DNA of 64,000 bases from assembly GCF_000410515.1 (NCBI RefSeq), contig NC_021500.1, forward strand, positions 1,240,001 through 1,304,000. The letters run 5' to 3'. The stretch is from Enterobacter sp. R4-368 (GTDB lineage Bacteria > Pseudomonadota > Gammaproteobacteria > Enterobacterales > Enterobacteriaceae). Below are positions 31,720 to 40,000 of this stretch, in pieces. The notes below the pieces were generated by a model. That model did no database searches and was not told the DNA's origin. It was given only the letters and a program-made list of their open reading frames with translations. A program made the translations under genes and the position numbers. Positions within the stretch are counted from its first letter, which is position 1. Each line of letters opens with the position of its first letter.

Positions 31720-32004
31720 ATGTTTACTATTAACGCAGAAGTACGTAAAGAGCAGGGTAAGGGTGCGAGCCGCCGCCTGCGCACAGCGAACAAGTTCCCG
31801 GCTATCGTTTACGGTGGAACTGAAGCGCCAATCGCTATCGAACTGGATCACGACAAACTGTGGAACATGCAGGCGAAAGCTGAGTTCTATAGCGAAGTTC
31901 TGACCATCGCTGTTGATGGCAAAGAAGTAAAAGTGAAAGTTCAGGCTGTACAACGTCACCCGTACAAAGCCAAACTGACTCACATCGACTTCGTTCGCGC
32001 TTAA
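31720..32004 (+). CDS. rplY: 50S ribosomal protein L25
   Basis: A 94-residue 5S rRNA-binding protein of the short enterobacterial type, beginning [20 protein letters not shown]. Same length as in E. coli. The 123-bp spacer to radD holds its promoter and leader; L25 is reported to repress its own translation through this leader. A terminator follows directly. Confidence 0.97.
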   Translation: MFTINAEVRKEQGKGASRRLRTANKFPAIVYGGTEAPIAIELDHDKLWNMQAKAEFYSEVLTIAVDGKEVKVKVQAVQRHPYKAKLTHIDFVRA

Positions 32005-32021
32005 TCGCCGACAAGTTGAAG

Positions 32022-32047
32022 AAACCCCGCTCCGGCGGGGTTTTTTT
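32022..32047 (+). terminator. rplY terminator
   Basis: AAACCCCGC-TCCG-GCGGGGTTT (32022-32043) followed by a T-run to 32047: a textbook intrinsic terminator. Confidence 0.95.
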
Positions 32048-32201
32048 ATGCCTGCTCGCTATCGATATGCGGCTGGCCCGCCCATACGCGAATAGTCCTC
32101 TTTCACTGCCAGCTCGCATTTAAGCTGGTAGAGCAATGCTCGCGCGCAGTCATGTGAAATCGATACCCGGGTTAACGGCTCCCGTGGGGCACATGGCAGA
32201 A

Positions 32202-32223
32202 AACCTGCCCACACGGGCAGGTT
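32202..32223 (-). terminator. yejK terminator
   Basis: A 9-bp stem (32202-32210 with 32215-32223, loop ACAC/GTGT) followed on the minus strand by TTTTCTG, 8 bp after the yejK stop codon. Confidence 0.75.
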
Positions 32224-32230
32224 CAGAGGA

Positions 32231-33238
32231 TCACTTCCCGCCGGTCAAGCGGCGTTGCAGTTGGTCACGCAAATTCGGCGGCGTGCCTTTAATGGTCAGC
32301 GTATCGGTCGCCGGATCCCAGAAAATGCGCTCGCCGAGAAGTAACGCATCGAAATTGATGGTCAGGCCACCGCCGCTACCGGCATATTTAGTCAGCTGAC
32401 GCAGCGTGCTGCGATCCGCCGGGAAACTCTCTTCCAGCTCGTAGCCCTGACCTGCGGTGAACTCCTCGAAACTGACTTCACTCACGCCTGCCAGCTCTTT
32501 GGAGAGCGACGCCAGTTCAATCTCTTCGCCCGCCTGCAACTGCTCATTACAGTAGGTGTAAACCTGCTGGCGTACCGTCTGGCGTTCTGATTTATCCAGC
32601 TCCGCCTGAGCGGTAAAATCGTCCACCGCTTGCAACAACCCGCGGTTTTGCGCTTTGGCGTTCAGCCCTTCGCTGGCGCCGAGGAAATCCATAAAGAAGT
32701 CGGCGACTTTTCGCCCTACCCGGCCCTTCAGGAATGTCAGATAGCGGGTCGACTCTGGATTGGTTTCCCACTCCGTGAGATCGATACGTGCAACGATATC
32801 CGCATGATTAATATCCAGATAGTGTGTAGAGCTGATATCCAGATGTTCATTAACACGCATGCTGCTTAAGTTGTTCAGCACGGCGATCAGCAGATACTCC
32901 ACCGCCAGGTATCGGTAGTGGCAGAAAAGCACAATACCGCCATCAGCGAACGGATATTTTGCCAGTTCATCACGTAAGCGCCCGGTTGCCGCACGGCTGA
33001 AGGCCAGAAATTCCTCTTCGCCCTGGCGCTGCAGACGCAGCGCTTGCGCCAGCTCGCTCTCATCGTTAAACAGGCCGTAAGCTTTATTTTTCGCACTGTA
33101 AACCCGGTGCAACTCAGCGACCATCTCTTCGACAGGCGCGGTTGGTTCCAGCAAAGAATCGCGCAGCACCAGTTCGAGGGTTTGCTCATCACGTTTGATA
33201 AGCTGGTGCAGGGCAATCTGGTTGATGTCCAGACTCAT
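32231..33238 (-). CDS. yejK: Nucleoid-associated protein YejK (NdpA)
   Basis: A 335-residue nucleoid-associated protein of the NdpA family that co-purifies with the chromosome and interacts with topoisomerases. The ATG at 33238 gives [13 protein letters not shown], the E. coli N-terminus and length; an 11-codon extension was rejected. Divergent from yejL across 133 bp. Confidence 0.95.
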   Translation of the reverse strand: MSLDINQIALHQLIKRDEQTLELVLRDSLLEPTAPVEEMVAELHRVYSAKNKAYGLFNDESELAQALRLQRQGEEEFLAFSRAATGRLRDELAKYPFADGGIVLFCHYRYLAVEYLLIAVLNNLSSMRVNEHLDISSTHYLDINHADIVARIDLTEWETNPESTRYLTFLKGRVGRKVADFFMDFLGASEGLNAKAQNRGLLQAVDDFTAQAELDKSERQTVRQQVYTYCNEQLQAGEEIELASLSKELAGVSEVSFEEFTAGQGYELEESFPADRSTLRQLTKYAGSGGGLTINFDALLLGERIFWDPATDTLTIKGTPPNLRDQLQRRLTGGK

Positions 33239-33371
33239 GATAAACTCTCCTTTTAGACCGGCGGTATTCAACCACCACCAACGCGACTGTGCAACTGCTG
33301 ATAAAAAAGCAGAAAAAAAGCTGTTGCTACGGTAATATGTTGCCTTTTCATGAACAGACTGATTTCGATTT

Positions 33372-33599
33372 ATGCCACAAATCTCCCGCTACAGTGATGA
33401 ACACGTTGAAAAGCTTCTGAGTGAGCTGGCTAACGTACTGGAAAAACACAAAGCACCGACCGATCTCTCCCTGATGGTGTTGGGCAATATGGTGACGAAC
33501 CTGATTAACACCAGCGTCGCCCCCGCACAGCGTCAGGCTATCGCGAAGTCTTTCGCGCAGGCGTTACAATCGTCCATCGGCGACGACCAGGCGCATTAA
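33372..33599 (+). CDS. yejL: Conserved small protein YejL
   Basis: A 75-residue UPF0352 protein, same length as E. coli YejL, of unknown function and predicted all-helical. It lies 18 bp upstream of yejM on the same strand and is probably co-transcribed with it. Confidence 0.93.
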   Translation: MPQISRYSDEHVEKLLSELANVLEKHKAPTDLSLMVLGNMVTNLINTSVAPAQRQAIAKSFAQALQSSIGDDQAH

Positions 33600-33617
33600 G
33601 GGAAATAGCGACAGTTT

Positions 33618-35378
33618 ATGGTGACCAATCGTCAGCGCTACCGTGAAAAAGTCTCCCAGATGGTAAGCTGGGGGCACTGGTTCGCGTTGTTCAACATTCT
33701 GTTGTCCATCGTGCTCGGTAGCCGTTATCTGTTTGTTGCCGACTGGCCGACCACCCTCTCCGGGCGTATTTACTCCTACCTGAGCGTGGTCGGACATTTT
33801 AGTTTTTTGGTTTTCGCCACTTATCTGCTGGTGCTGTTTCCACTAACATTTATTGTGATGTCCCAGCGGCTGATGCGCGTATTGTCAGCGCTGCTGGCGA
33901 CCGCCGGCATGACGCTATTGCTGATAGACAGCGAAGTCTTTACCCGTTTTCACCTGCATCTCAACCCGATCGTCTGGGAACTGGTCATTAACCCGGACCA
34001 GAATGAAACCGCGCGTGACTGGCAATTAATGTTTATCAGCGTGCCGGTGATCCTGCTGATTGAGATGTTATTTGCGACCTGGAGCTGGCAGAAACTGCGC
34101 AGCCTTACCCGGCGTCGCCACTTTGCCAAACCGTTGGCCGCTTTTTTCTTCGTCGCCTTTATTGCCACTCACGTGATGTACATTTGGGCCGACGCCAATT
34201 TCTATCGCCCCATCACCATGCAGCGGGCGAATCTGCCACTCTCCTACCCAATGACCGCACGTCGTTTTCTGGAAAAACATGGGTTATTGGATGCGCAGGA
34301 TTATCAGCGACGCCTGGTGGAGCAAGGCAACCCGGAAGCGGTATCGGTACAGTATCCGCTAAGTGATTTGCGTTACCAGGATATGGGTTCCGGCCAGAAC
34401 GTACTGCTGATTACCGTCGACGGTCTGAACTACTCACGTTATGAGAAACAGATGCCACAACTGGCGAGCTTCGCCCAGCAAAACGTCACGTTTACGCAGC
34501 ATATGAGCTCTGGCAATAGCGCTGATGGCGGCTATTTCGGTCTGTTTTATGGCATATCGCCAAGTTACCAGGATGGCGTGCTGTCAGCGCGTATTCCGGC
34601 GGCGCTTATTACCGCTTTTAACCAGCAGGGTTACCAACTGGGGTTGTTCTCTTCCGACGGTTTTAGCAGCCCGCTCTATCGCCAGGCACTGTTATCTGAT
34701 TTTTCGTTGCCCGCGGCAAAAGTGCAGAGCGATGAGCAAACCGCCGACCAGTGGATTAGCTGGCTGGGGCATTATGCGCAGGAAGATAACCGCTGGTTCT
34801 CGTGGATTTCGCTAAACGGCACCGCGTCTGTTGATATGTCGCAGCCCGGCTTTGCCCGTAAATATGGCAAAGCCGCTGCCAGTGTCGATGATCAGATTGC
34901 ACGGGTGCTGGATGCCCTGCGCGCCTCCGGTAAGCTTGATAACACGGTGGTGATCATTACCGCCGGACACGGCGTTCCGGAAAGCAAAGAAGACAACCAT
35001 TTTGACTGGTCACGTAGCCGGTTGCATGTACCGCTGGTCGTGCACTGGCCGGGAACACCTGCGCAACGTGTTAGCAAGTTAACGGATCATAAAGACATTA
35101 TGACCACGCTGATGCAGCGTCTGCTGCATGTCAGCACGCCGGCAAGCGAGTATTCACAAGGTCAGGATCTGTTTACCGCTACGCGCCGTCATAACTGGGT
35201 AACCGCTGCGGATAGCGACGAGCTGGCGATTACCACACCGGAAATAACGCTGGTGCTGAATCAGAATGGGAATTACCAGACCTGGAATGCGCAGGGTGAG
35301 AAAATTCGCGATCAGAAACCGCAACTCAGTTTGCTGCTGCAGGTTCTGACGGATGAAAAACGTTTTATCGCTAACTGA
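33618..35378 (+). CDS. yejM: LPS homeostasis sensor PbgA/YejM
   Basis: A 586-residue essential inner-membrane protein: about five N-terminal helices (roughly 20-190), a basic linker and a periplasmic alkaline-phosphatase-like domain (from about 245) with the segment LLITVDGLNYSRYE. It binds lipid A and restrains LapB/FtsH-driven LpxC breakdown, so it sets LPS synthesis. Length equals E. coli. It ends 76 bp before the proL tRNA. Confidence 0.95.
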   Translation: MVTNRQRYREKVSQMVSWGHWFALFNILLSIVLGSRYLFVADWPTTLSGRIYSYLSVVGHFSFLVFATYLLVLFPLTFIVMSQRLMRVLSALLATAGMTLLLIDSEVFTRFHLHLNPIVWELVINPDQNETARDWQLMFISVPVILLIEMLFATWSWQKLRSLTRRRHFAKPLAAFFFVAFIATHVMYIWADANFYRPITMQRANLPLSYPMTARRFLEKHGLLDAQDYQRRLVEQGNPEAVSVQYPLSDLRYQDMGSGQNVLLITVDGLNYSRYEKQMPQLASFAQQNVTFTQHMSSGNSADGGYFGLFYGISPSYQDGVLSARIPAALITAFNQQGYQLGLFSSDGFSSPLYRQALLSDFSLPAAKVQSDEQTADQWISWLGHYAQEDNRWFSWISLNGTASVDMSQPGFARKYGKAAASVDDQIARVLDALRASGKLDNTVVIITAGHGVPESKEDNHFDWSRSRLHVPLVVHWPGTPAQRVSKLTDHKDIMTTLMQRLLHVSTPASEYSQGQDLFTATRRHNWVTAADSDELAITTPEITLVLNQNGNYQTWNAQGEKIRDQKPQLSLLLQVLTDEKRFIAN

Positions 35379-35413
35379 TTGATTAATTATGAATCACTCA
35401 GTCTGCCCTTAGC

Positions 35414-35441
35414 TTGCATTCAGCCATGAAAAGGGTAGTAT
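35414..35441 (+). promoter_or_regulatory. proL promoter
   Basis: TTGCAT (35414-35419) and TAGTAT (35436-35441) with a 16-nt spacer, followed by a GC-rich discriminator (AGCGCC) typical of stringently controlled tRNA promoters, just upstream of the tRNA. Confidence 0.6.
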
Positions 35442-35454
35442 TAGCGCCACATGT

Positions 35455-35531
35455 CGGCACGTAGCGCAGCCTGGTAGCGCACTGTCATGGGGTGTCAGGG
35501 GTCGGAGGTTCAAATCCTCTCGTGCCGACCA
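35455..35531 (+). tRNA. proL: tRNA-Pro (anticodon GGG), proL
   Basis: A 77-nt tRNA with encoded CCA. The acceptor ends CGGCACG / CGTGCCG pair, the T-loop GTTCAAATC is intact, and the anticodon loop ATGGGGT gives anticodon GGG. Compared with the E. coli gene as I recall it, one anticodon-stem C-G pair is replaced by T-A (both arms changed), so structure is kept. This gene is the attachment target of the prophage that follows. Confidence 0.95.
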
Positions 35532-35545
35532 AAAAACCTCAAGAA

Positions 35546-35572
35546 AACCAACCCATTGCGGTTGGTTTTTTT
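35546..35572 (+). terminator. Terminator after proL
   Basis: AACCAACC-CATTGC-GGTTGGTT (35546-35567) followed by a run of T to 35572. Confidence 0.9.
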
Positions 35573-35591
35573 ATGCCTGCGATTCCGACAA

Positions 35592-35620
35592 GGTAAAACA
35601 AAGGTAAAATGAAGGTAAAA
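35592..35620. repeat. Three GGTAAAA repeats at 11-bp spacing, possible integrase arm sites
   Basis: GGTAAAA occurs at 35592-35598, 35603-35609 and 35614-35620, exactly 11 bp apart and so on one face of the helix. Tandem short repeats close to a tRNA attachment site are the usual form of arm-type binding sites of tyrosine integrases. The integrase itself is outside the window. Confidence 0.5.
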
Positions 35621-35797
35621 CTCCTGTCTGTTCAGTGCGTTTTTTTGAGAGGTACTTACCAAAATCGTCGGCCGTTCCTTTACTTAAATTTCCGTGTACT
35701 GTTAAATCAAATTCCCTTATAAAACGTAGTGCTTAAGGGTGCGCACCAGTTTTTCTCCCTGCCCTATACTTTCAGCATTACAGTGCTGGAGGTGTCT

Positions 35798-36469
35798 ATG
35801 TGTGGACGTTTTGCACAAGCTCAAACCCGTGAAGAATATCTTGCTTACCTGGCCGATGAAGCCGAACGTGATATTCCATATGATCCAGAACCCATTGGCC
35901 GCTATAACGTGGCTCCGGGAACCAAAGTCCTGATACTCAGCGAGCGAGATCAGCTTCTTCACCTCGACCCTGTTATCTGGTCGTATGCGCCAGGATGGTG
36001 GGACAAACCCCCATTGATTAATGCCCGGGTCGAAACTGCGGCAACCAGCAGAATGTTCAAACCTCTATGGCAACATGGACGAGCAATTTGTTTCGCTGAC
36101 GGTTGGTTTGAATGGAAGAAGGAGGGAGACAAAAAACAACCCTATTTCATCCACCGCGCCGACGGCCAGCCAATTTTCATGGCGGCGATCGGAAGCACAC
36201 CGTTCGAACGAGGTGATGAGGCGGAAGGATTTTTGATTGTTACAGCAGCGGCCGATAAAGGACTGGTGGATATCCATGACAGGCGTCCGCTAGTGCTTAC
36301 CCCGGAAGCAGCGCGGGAATGGATGAGGCAGGACATTGGTGGGAAAGAAGCCGAAGAAATAGCTGGCGACGGTGCGGTGCCTGCAGATAATTTTGTTTGG
36401 CATTCGGTATCACGCGCCGTAGGTGATGTGAAAAGTCAAGGTGCGGAGTTAATCGTAGCTGCCCGTTGA
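35798..36469 (+). CDS. SRAP-domain abasic-site crosslinking protein (YedK/HMCES-like)
   Basis: A 223-residue SOS-response-associated peptidase (SRAP). Family members shield abasic sites in single-stranded DNA by a covalent link through Cys2. All key residues are in place: Cys2 after Met removal (MCGRF), Asn75 in INARVET, Glu105 in DGWFEWKK, and His160 in VDIHDRRP. The ATG at 35798, after GGAGGTGTCT, is required because Cys2 must be N-terminal; a longer frame upstream is rejected. It is the first gene after the attachment site and opposite in direction to the late genes, as expected for lysogenic cargo. The closest named homologue is YedK. Confidence 0.93.
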   Translation: MCGRFAQAQTREEYLAYLADEAERDIPYDPEPIGRYNVAPGTKVLILSERDQLLHLDPVIWSYAPGWWDKPPLINARVETAATSRMFKPLWQHGRAICFADGWFEWKKEGDKKQPYFIHRADGQPIFMAAIGSTPFERGDEAEGFLIVTAAADKGLVDIHDRRPLVLTPEAAREWMRQDIGGKEAEEIAGDGAVPADNFVWHSVSRAVGDVKSQGAELIVAAR

Positions 36470-36552
36470 ACAATAAAATGACAGGAAGAACACCTCTGCT
36501 ATGAGCGAGGAGCGGACTTTGGATTACTGTATACTCTCTAAATGTGGATGGT

Positions 36553-36705
36553 ATGGTTACCGTGATACTTACAGTGAGAGCTGCTGGGGCCGTTGCATCA
36601 GGCGTTTTTAGTTTCGTGAGGTGATTGACTATGACTTCCAACACTGGCGTTTTTAATGACCACGACACGATAAGTGAAAAAGATACAAATAACGCCAATT
36701 GGTAA
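36553..36705 (+). CDS. Two possible tiny ORFs (23 and 24 codons), uncertain
   Basis: ORF 1 (36553-36624) encodes a hydrophobic 23-mer starting MVTVILTVRAAG. ORF 2 (36631-36705) encodes a polar 24-mer starting MTSNTGVFND and has an excellent ribosome site, GAGGTGA, 6 nt upstream and inside the end of ORF 1. Neither is recognised, and both could be chance. Confidence 0.2.
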
Positions 36706-36756
36706 TAAAGGATTTCTTTCAATCAGATAGAACTGGAAGGGACTTCAAAGTTGAGG

Positions 36757-36778
36757 TGCCCCAACAAGCGTTGGGGCA
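36757..36778 (+). ncRNA. Hairpin upstream of the Abi gene, candidate structured RNA
   Basis: TGCCCCAAC-AAGC-GTTGGGGCA is a perfect 9-bp stem with a tetraloop, without a T-run, about 170 bp before the Abi start codon. Some AbiF/AbiD-type genes are preceded by a conserved small RNA; that family is the natural test for this element. The RNA boundaries are not defined. Confidence 0.35.
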
Positions 36779-36877
36779 ATGATTCTTGCGCTTTATGTCT
36801 TAGATCTGGCACTGCACGAGTCAGGAGAAGAACATCAGACTAGCTACGTTGAAAAGAGTAAACCAATGTGGGACCGA

Positions 36878-36907
36878 TTGCAATCGAAATTCAGGCTTTT
36901 TTATAGT
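36878..36907 (+). promoter_or_regulatory. Promoter of the Abi gene
   Basis: TTGCAA (36878-36883) and TATAGT (36902-36907) with 18-nt spacing, 43 bp before the start codon. No clear Shine-Dalgarno sequence follows, so translation may be weak or controlled. Confidence 0.5.
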
Positions 36908-36950
36908 ATAAAGAGTCGACCAAACATATTAATAAGTTAATACATTAAAC

Positions 36951-37931
36951 ATGCCTAAAAGTTTTGATTTTACGGACATAAAAAAGCTCATTTCAGCAGC
37001 TAGGCTAACCAGTTATCAATCAGCGTTCAAGGTAAGTGATAGTGCAGAACTTTTGGGCATCTACAACTGGAATCTTGAGCTTACAGGTGCACTGAACAGT
37101 TTACTTCAACTTGTTGAGGTCGCACTACGTAATGCTATCAATGAGGCTGGCAAGAAAAATATAGTCACCGCTGCAGGAGAGCACTGGTTTGAAAAGGTCC
37201 CATTCAACCTTGTAGAAGATGACAGTGGGGCACTATTAGCTGATGGTTCCAAGCCAATGATCATAGCGCCTCAAACATCAGACTTTAAAGCAGGTCTAGC
37301 TAAAGCAAAAAAAAGTGCTCAAAAAATCCTGAAGAAAAAATTAGGTGCAACGTCGACTGCAGTTCCCACACTGGATCAGATAATTTCTCAAACAGATTTT
37401 TGCGTGTGGGAGTATATCCTTGATAAAAGTTTTTATGATGGTGATGCAAATAAAAATTTCCTGTGGCCTAAAGGTTTTTTAACTGCATTTAAAAAGCTTC
37501 CAACTGTAACAGGGAAAAACAAGCAATTTCAACAGCGTGATATTATTCGCCGTAGGATTGAAACCGTGCGGATGCTGAGAAACCGAGTAGCCCATAATGA
37601 GCCAATTTGGAAGGATGCTGATAGCGATGATATTGCAGATATCATTCAAAAACTTCAAGAAAAGGTTAATGTTATTTTAGAACTGACATTTTGGATATCC
37701 CCTGCATTGAATAACTTCATAAAAAACAGTTCGATAAAACACCGTCTTGACATGATGCTTTGTGAACATGAAATAAAGAATGCATTGTATAGAAATGCCG
37801 CGTTGGATATATCAGACATCGCTACTTTGAATCAAACACTTACGGATAGCAAAAGCAGTACAACACGAGTACTAATAAAAAGCGACGGAATGGATGGGAT
37901 TTTATTTTCCAAGAAAAACAGATTCAATTAA
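36951..37931 (+). CDS. Abi family protein with HEPN motif (abortive-infection type)
   Basis: A 326-residue protein of the Abi_2/AbiD-AbiF type. The N-terminal segment ELTGALNSLLQLVEVALRNA (about 43-62) and the motif RNRVAHNEPI (210-219) are characteristic; Arg210 and His215 form the R-x4-H signature of HEPN ribonucleases. Such proteins stop phage growth by killing or arresting infected cells, probably by RNA cleavage. Base composition is clearly more AT-rich than the flanking genes, which suggests separate acquisition. It has its own promoter and lies convergent to umuDC in the lysogenic cargo zone. The exact trigger and target are unknown. Confidence 0.82.
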   Translation: MPKSFDFTDIKKLISAARLTSYQSAFKVSDSAELLGIYNWNLELTGALNSLLQLVEVALRNAINEAGKKNIVTAAGEHWFEKVPFNLVEDDSGALLADGSKPMIIAPQTSDFKAGLAKAKKSAQKILKKKLGATSTAVPTLDQIISQTDFCVWEYILDKSFYDGDANKNFLWPKGFLTAFKKLPTVTGKNKQFQQRDIIRRRIETVRMLRNRVAHNEPIWKDADSDDIADIIQKLQEKVNVILELTFWISPALNNFIKNSSIKHRLDMMLCEHEIKNALYRNAALDISDIATLNQTLTDSKSSTTRVLIKSDGMDGILFSKKNRFN

Positions 37932-37992
37932 AATGAATAGTCCTGCCTTCCAGCAACTGGACTACAAATGTTCTTGCTGAAGATCGTGGGGC

Positions 37993-38178
37993 TCATTCTT
38001 CACTTTTCGCCATATCTATTGATCGGACCAGATTGCTGAGCTGGGCACGTATTGACAATTTGTAAACACAATAAACCACTTCACCGAGCTTTGTCTGCAC
38101 TCCATAAATTAACATATCGAAACGTAAGCAACGTCCGTTCCTGGCACATAGCGGACCAAGCTTAATGAGAAAATTCAT
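37993..38178 (-). CDS. Small protein coupled to phage umuC, unknown function
   Basis: A 61-residue ORF whose ATG (38178) overlaps the umuC stop by four bases (ATGA), the usual sign of translational coupling. The sequence starts [15 protein letters not shown] and is basic, with no transmembrane helix or motif I can name. The coupling and reasonable codon use favour a real gene expressed with umuDC after DNA damage. Confidence 0.5.
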   Translation of the reverse strand: MNFLIKLGPLCARNGRCLRFDMLIYGVQTKLGEVVYCVYKLSIRAQLSNLVRSIDMAKSEE

Positions 38179-39440
38179 CGAACCCTAATAAGATCTGAAT
38201 ACCTTGTAGTGTACCGGGGCGACAACATATCACGCTTCATCTGCCACTGCTGCTGAATGCCCTGCCCTGCAAAATACAGCGTCCCACGTCCGTCTTTCGC
38301 ATTGAGCTGATCCAAAACGGCCATCAGCTTTTCACTGCCCGCGCGCGGTGCGTTATCGTCAAATAAGTTGAGCTGCGCGACGCCCTGGCTGAAAAAGTCG
38401 CCGAGCATGACACCTGCTTTCTGGTAGCGGTGGCCATCTTTCCATATTGCATCCAGGCAGCGCGTTGCCGCCCCGATTATGTCCCTGCTGTCCTGTGTGG
38501 GCGTGAGCAGCTTTACCGATGCGCTGTTACCGTAATACGGCTCGTTTAATGCAAACGGACTTGTCTTAACGAAAGCGGAGATAAACCGGCAATACTGATG
38601 CTCACTGCGTAGCTTTTCTGCTGCCCTGCTTGCATAGCTGCATATCGCCTGGCGCATTTCATCGTAGTCGGTGATTCGTCCACCGAAAGAACGTGAGCAG
38701 ACAATTTCCTGCTTCGCCGGCGCAAATTCCTCAAGATCGAGACACGGTTCGCCGCGCAGCTCCCGCACCGTTCGCTCGAGCACGACGTTAAAATGCTTGC
38801 GGATGATCCAGGTGCTTTGTTCTGAGAGCTCAAGCGCGGTTTTAATGCCCAGGGCGTTCAGCTTTTTACTGATGCGCCGACCGACGCCCCAGACATCCTC
38901 AACCGGAACAAGAGCCAGCAACCGGCGCTGGCGGTCGATGTTGGACAAATCAACCACGCCGCCGGTCTGCTGCTGCCACTTTTTCGCGGCGTGATTGGCC
39001 AGCTTCGCCAGGGTTTTGGTTTGCGCTATACCGACGCCGACAGTCAGGTGAGTGCGCTTCAACACAGTCGCGCGTATCTCGCGTCCAAAGTCAGTTAAAT
39101 CACGACAATTACGGACGCCGGTCAGATCACAAAAGGCTTCATCGATTGAGTATATTTCCACGCGAGGACTCATCTCTTCCAGGGTCGTCATCACCCGGTT
39201 TGACATGTCCGCATACAGCTCGTAGTTACTGCTGAACGCCACAATGCCGTGGCGCCTGAATGCTTCTTTCTGTTTAAAATAAGGCTCGCCCATGACCACA
39301 AAAGGCTTTGCTTCGGCGCTGCGGGCGATCACACAGCCGTCATTGTTCGACAAAACAACGACTGGTCGCCCTTTCAAATCAGGCCGAAATACTGTCTCGC
39401 ACGACGCGTAAAAGCTGTTCACATCGCACAGCGCAAACAT
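38175..39440 (-). CDS. umuC: DNA polymerase V subunit UmuC (prophage copy)
   Basis: A 421-residue Y-family translesion polymerase. Catalytic acidic residues Asp6 ([10 protein letters not shown]) and Asp100-Glu101 (SIDEAF) are intact, and the beta-clamp-binding motif QLNLF is near residue 355. One residue shorter than E. coli UmuC. It starts 2 bp after the umuD stop and is followed by a coupled small ORF. With UmuD' it should form an error-prone mutasome under SOS control, raising mutation and tolerance of damage in the lysogen or phage. Confidence 0.95.
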   Translation of the reverse strand: MFALCDVNSFYASCETVFRPDLKGRPVVVLSNNDGCVIARSAEAKPFVVMGEPYFKQKEAFRRHGIVAFSSNYELYADMSNRVMTTLEEMSPRVEIYSIDEAFCDLTGVRNCRDLTDFGREIRATVLKRTHLTVGVGIAQTKTLAKLANHAAKKWQQQTGGVVDLSNIDRQRRLLALVPVEDVWGVGRRISKKLNALGIKTALELSEQSTWIIRKHFNVVLERTVRELRGEPCLDLEEFAPAKQEIVCSRSFGGRITDYDEMRQAICSYASRAAEKLRSEHQYCRFISAFVKTSPFALNEPYYGNSASVKLLTPTQDSRDIIGAATRCLDAIWKDGHRYQKAGVMLGDFFSQGVAQLNLFDDNAPRAGSEKLMAVLDQLNAKDGRGTLYFAGQGIQQQWQMKRDMLSPRYTTRYSDLIRVR

Positions 39441-39442
39441 GT

Positions 39443-39865
39443 TCAGCTCGCCGGTTTGACGATAAAAGTCACGACACCGAAGATGTCGAGCGTATCTTCA
39501 CTAGTCACACGAATCGGACTATAAGCGCTATTCATTGGGTTGAGCTGAATGGTTGGTCGCAATTGCAGGCGCTTCACAGTGAATTCACCATCGACCGCCG
39601 CGATCACAATATCGCCGTGCTGCGCGGTGCGCGAACTATCAACCACCAGCAGATCTCCGTCGCTGATCCCGCCATCAATCATGGAATCCCCCGCAGCTTT
39701 GACGAAGTATGTCGCGCTGGGGCGCTGCACAAGGAGTTCGTTAAGGTCAATTCGCTGCTCAACGTAGTCGGCTGCCGGGCTGGGAAACCCGCACTGAACA
39801 AGGTCGCTGAAGAGCGGGAGCGCGACAACTGCGCGCGGAAAATCAGCTGGTTTGATGAATTGCAT
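39443..39865 (-). CDS. umuD: DNA polymerase V subunit UmuD (prophage copy)
   Basis: A 140-residue LexA-like self-cleaving protein. The cleavage site Cys25-Gly26 and the Ser61/Lys98 dyad (AGDSMID, FTVKRL) are conserved, each shifted by one from E. coli (Ser60, Lys97). The ATG at 39865 gives [10 protein letters not shown]; an upstream extension of 20 codons would cross the LexA box. First gene of the umuDC unit. Confidence 0.95.
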   Translation of the reverse strand: MQFIKPADFPRAVVALPLFSDLVQCGFPSPAADYVEQRIDLNELLVQRPSATYFVKAAGDSMIDGGISDGDLLVVDSSRTAQHGDIVIAAVDGEFTVKRLQLRPTIQLNPMNSAYSPIRVTSEDTLDIFGVVTFIVKPAS

Positions 39866-39882
39866 AGTGTAGCCCTGCTTAA

Positions 39883-39902
39883 TACTGTTTTTATATACAG
39901 TA
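39883..39902 (-). promoter_or_regulatory. LexA box of phage umuDC
   Basis: TACTGT-N8-ACAGTA, a perfect match to the enterobacterial SOS box with an AT-only centre, lies 17 bp upstream of the umuD start codon. Strong LexA repression and induction by DNA damage are expected. Confidence 0.93.
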
Positions 39903-39928
39903 GAATGGTTCAGGTGCATGATCAAGCC

Positions 39929-39945
39929 CCCGCTTCGTTAGCGGG
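39929..39945 (-). terminator. Possible terminator at the end of the late operon
   Basis: CCCGCT-TCGTT-AGCGGG lies between the tail fibre chaperone stop and the umuD LexA box. The stem is GC-rich but no good T-run follows, so termination is uncertain. Confidence 0.4.
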
Positions 39946-40000
39946 AACTGTTATAGCGGGATTATCTATTCTGGAGAAGAAGTTAGGATGAAGAAAATTT

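Larger units (their letters stand above)
36470..36950 (+). other. 481-bp region upstream of the Abi gene
   Basis: No long ORF. It contains two very small ORFs with a ribosome site between them (36553-36705), a strong 9-bp hairpin (36757-36778), and a promoter at 36878-36907. The segment 36706-36880 could be a structured RNA belonging to the Abi gene downstream. Confidence 0.5.

Noticed and set aside
35592..35620. GGTAAAA repeats as a CRISPR remnant
   Set aside because: Units are 7 bp with 4-bp gaps, far too short; no spacer structure.
35759..35775. CTG...CAG pair upstream of the SRAP gene, LexA-like
   Set aside because: The spacing is 11 instead of 10 bases and the centre does not fit; no SOS box is claimed.
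36524..36540. TACTGTATACTC resembling a LexA half-site
   Set aside because: The right half (ACAG) is missing.
36297..36722. 141-codon minus-strand ORF opposite the SRAP gene
   Set aside because: It overlaps the well-supported SRAP gene and its composition looks like a shadow frame.
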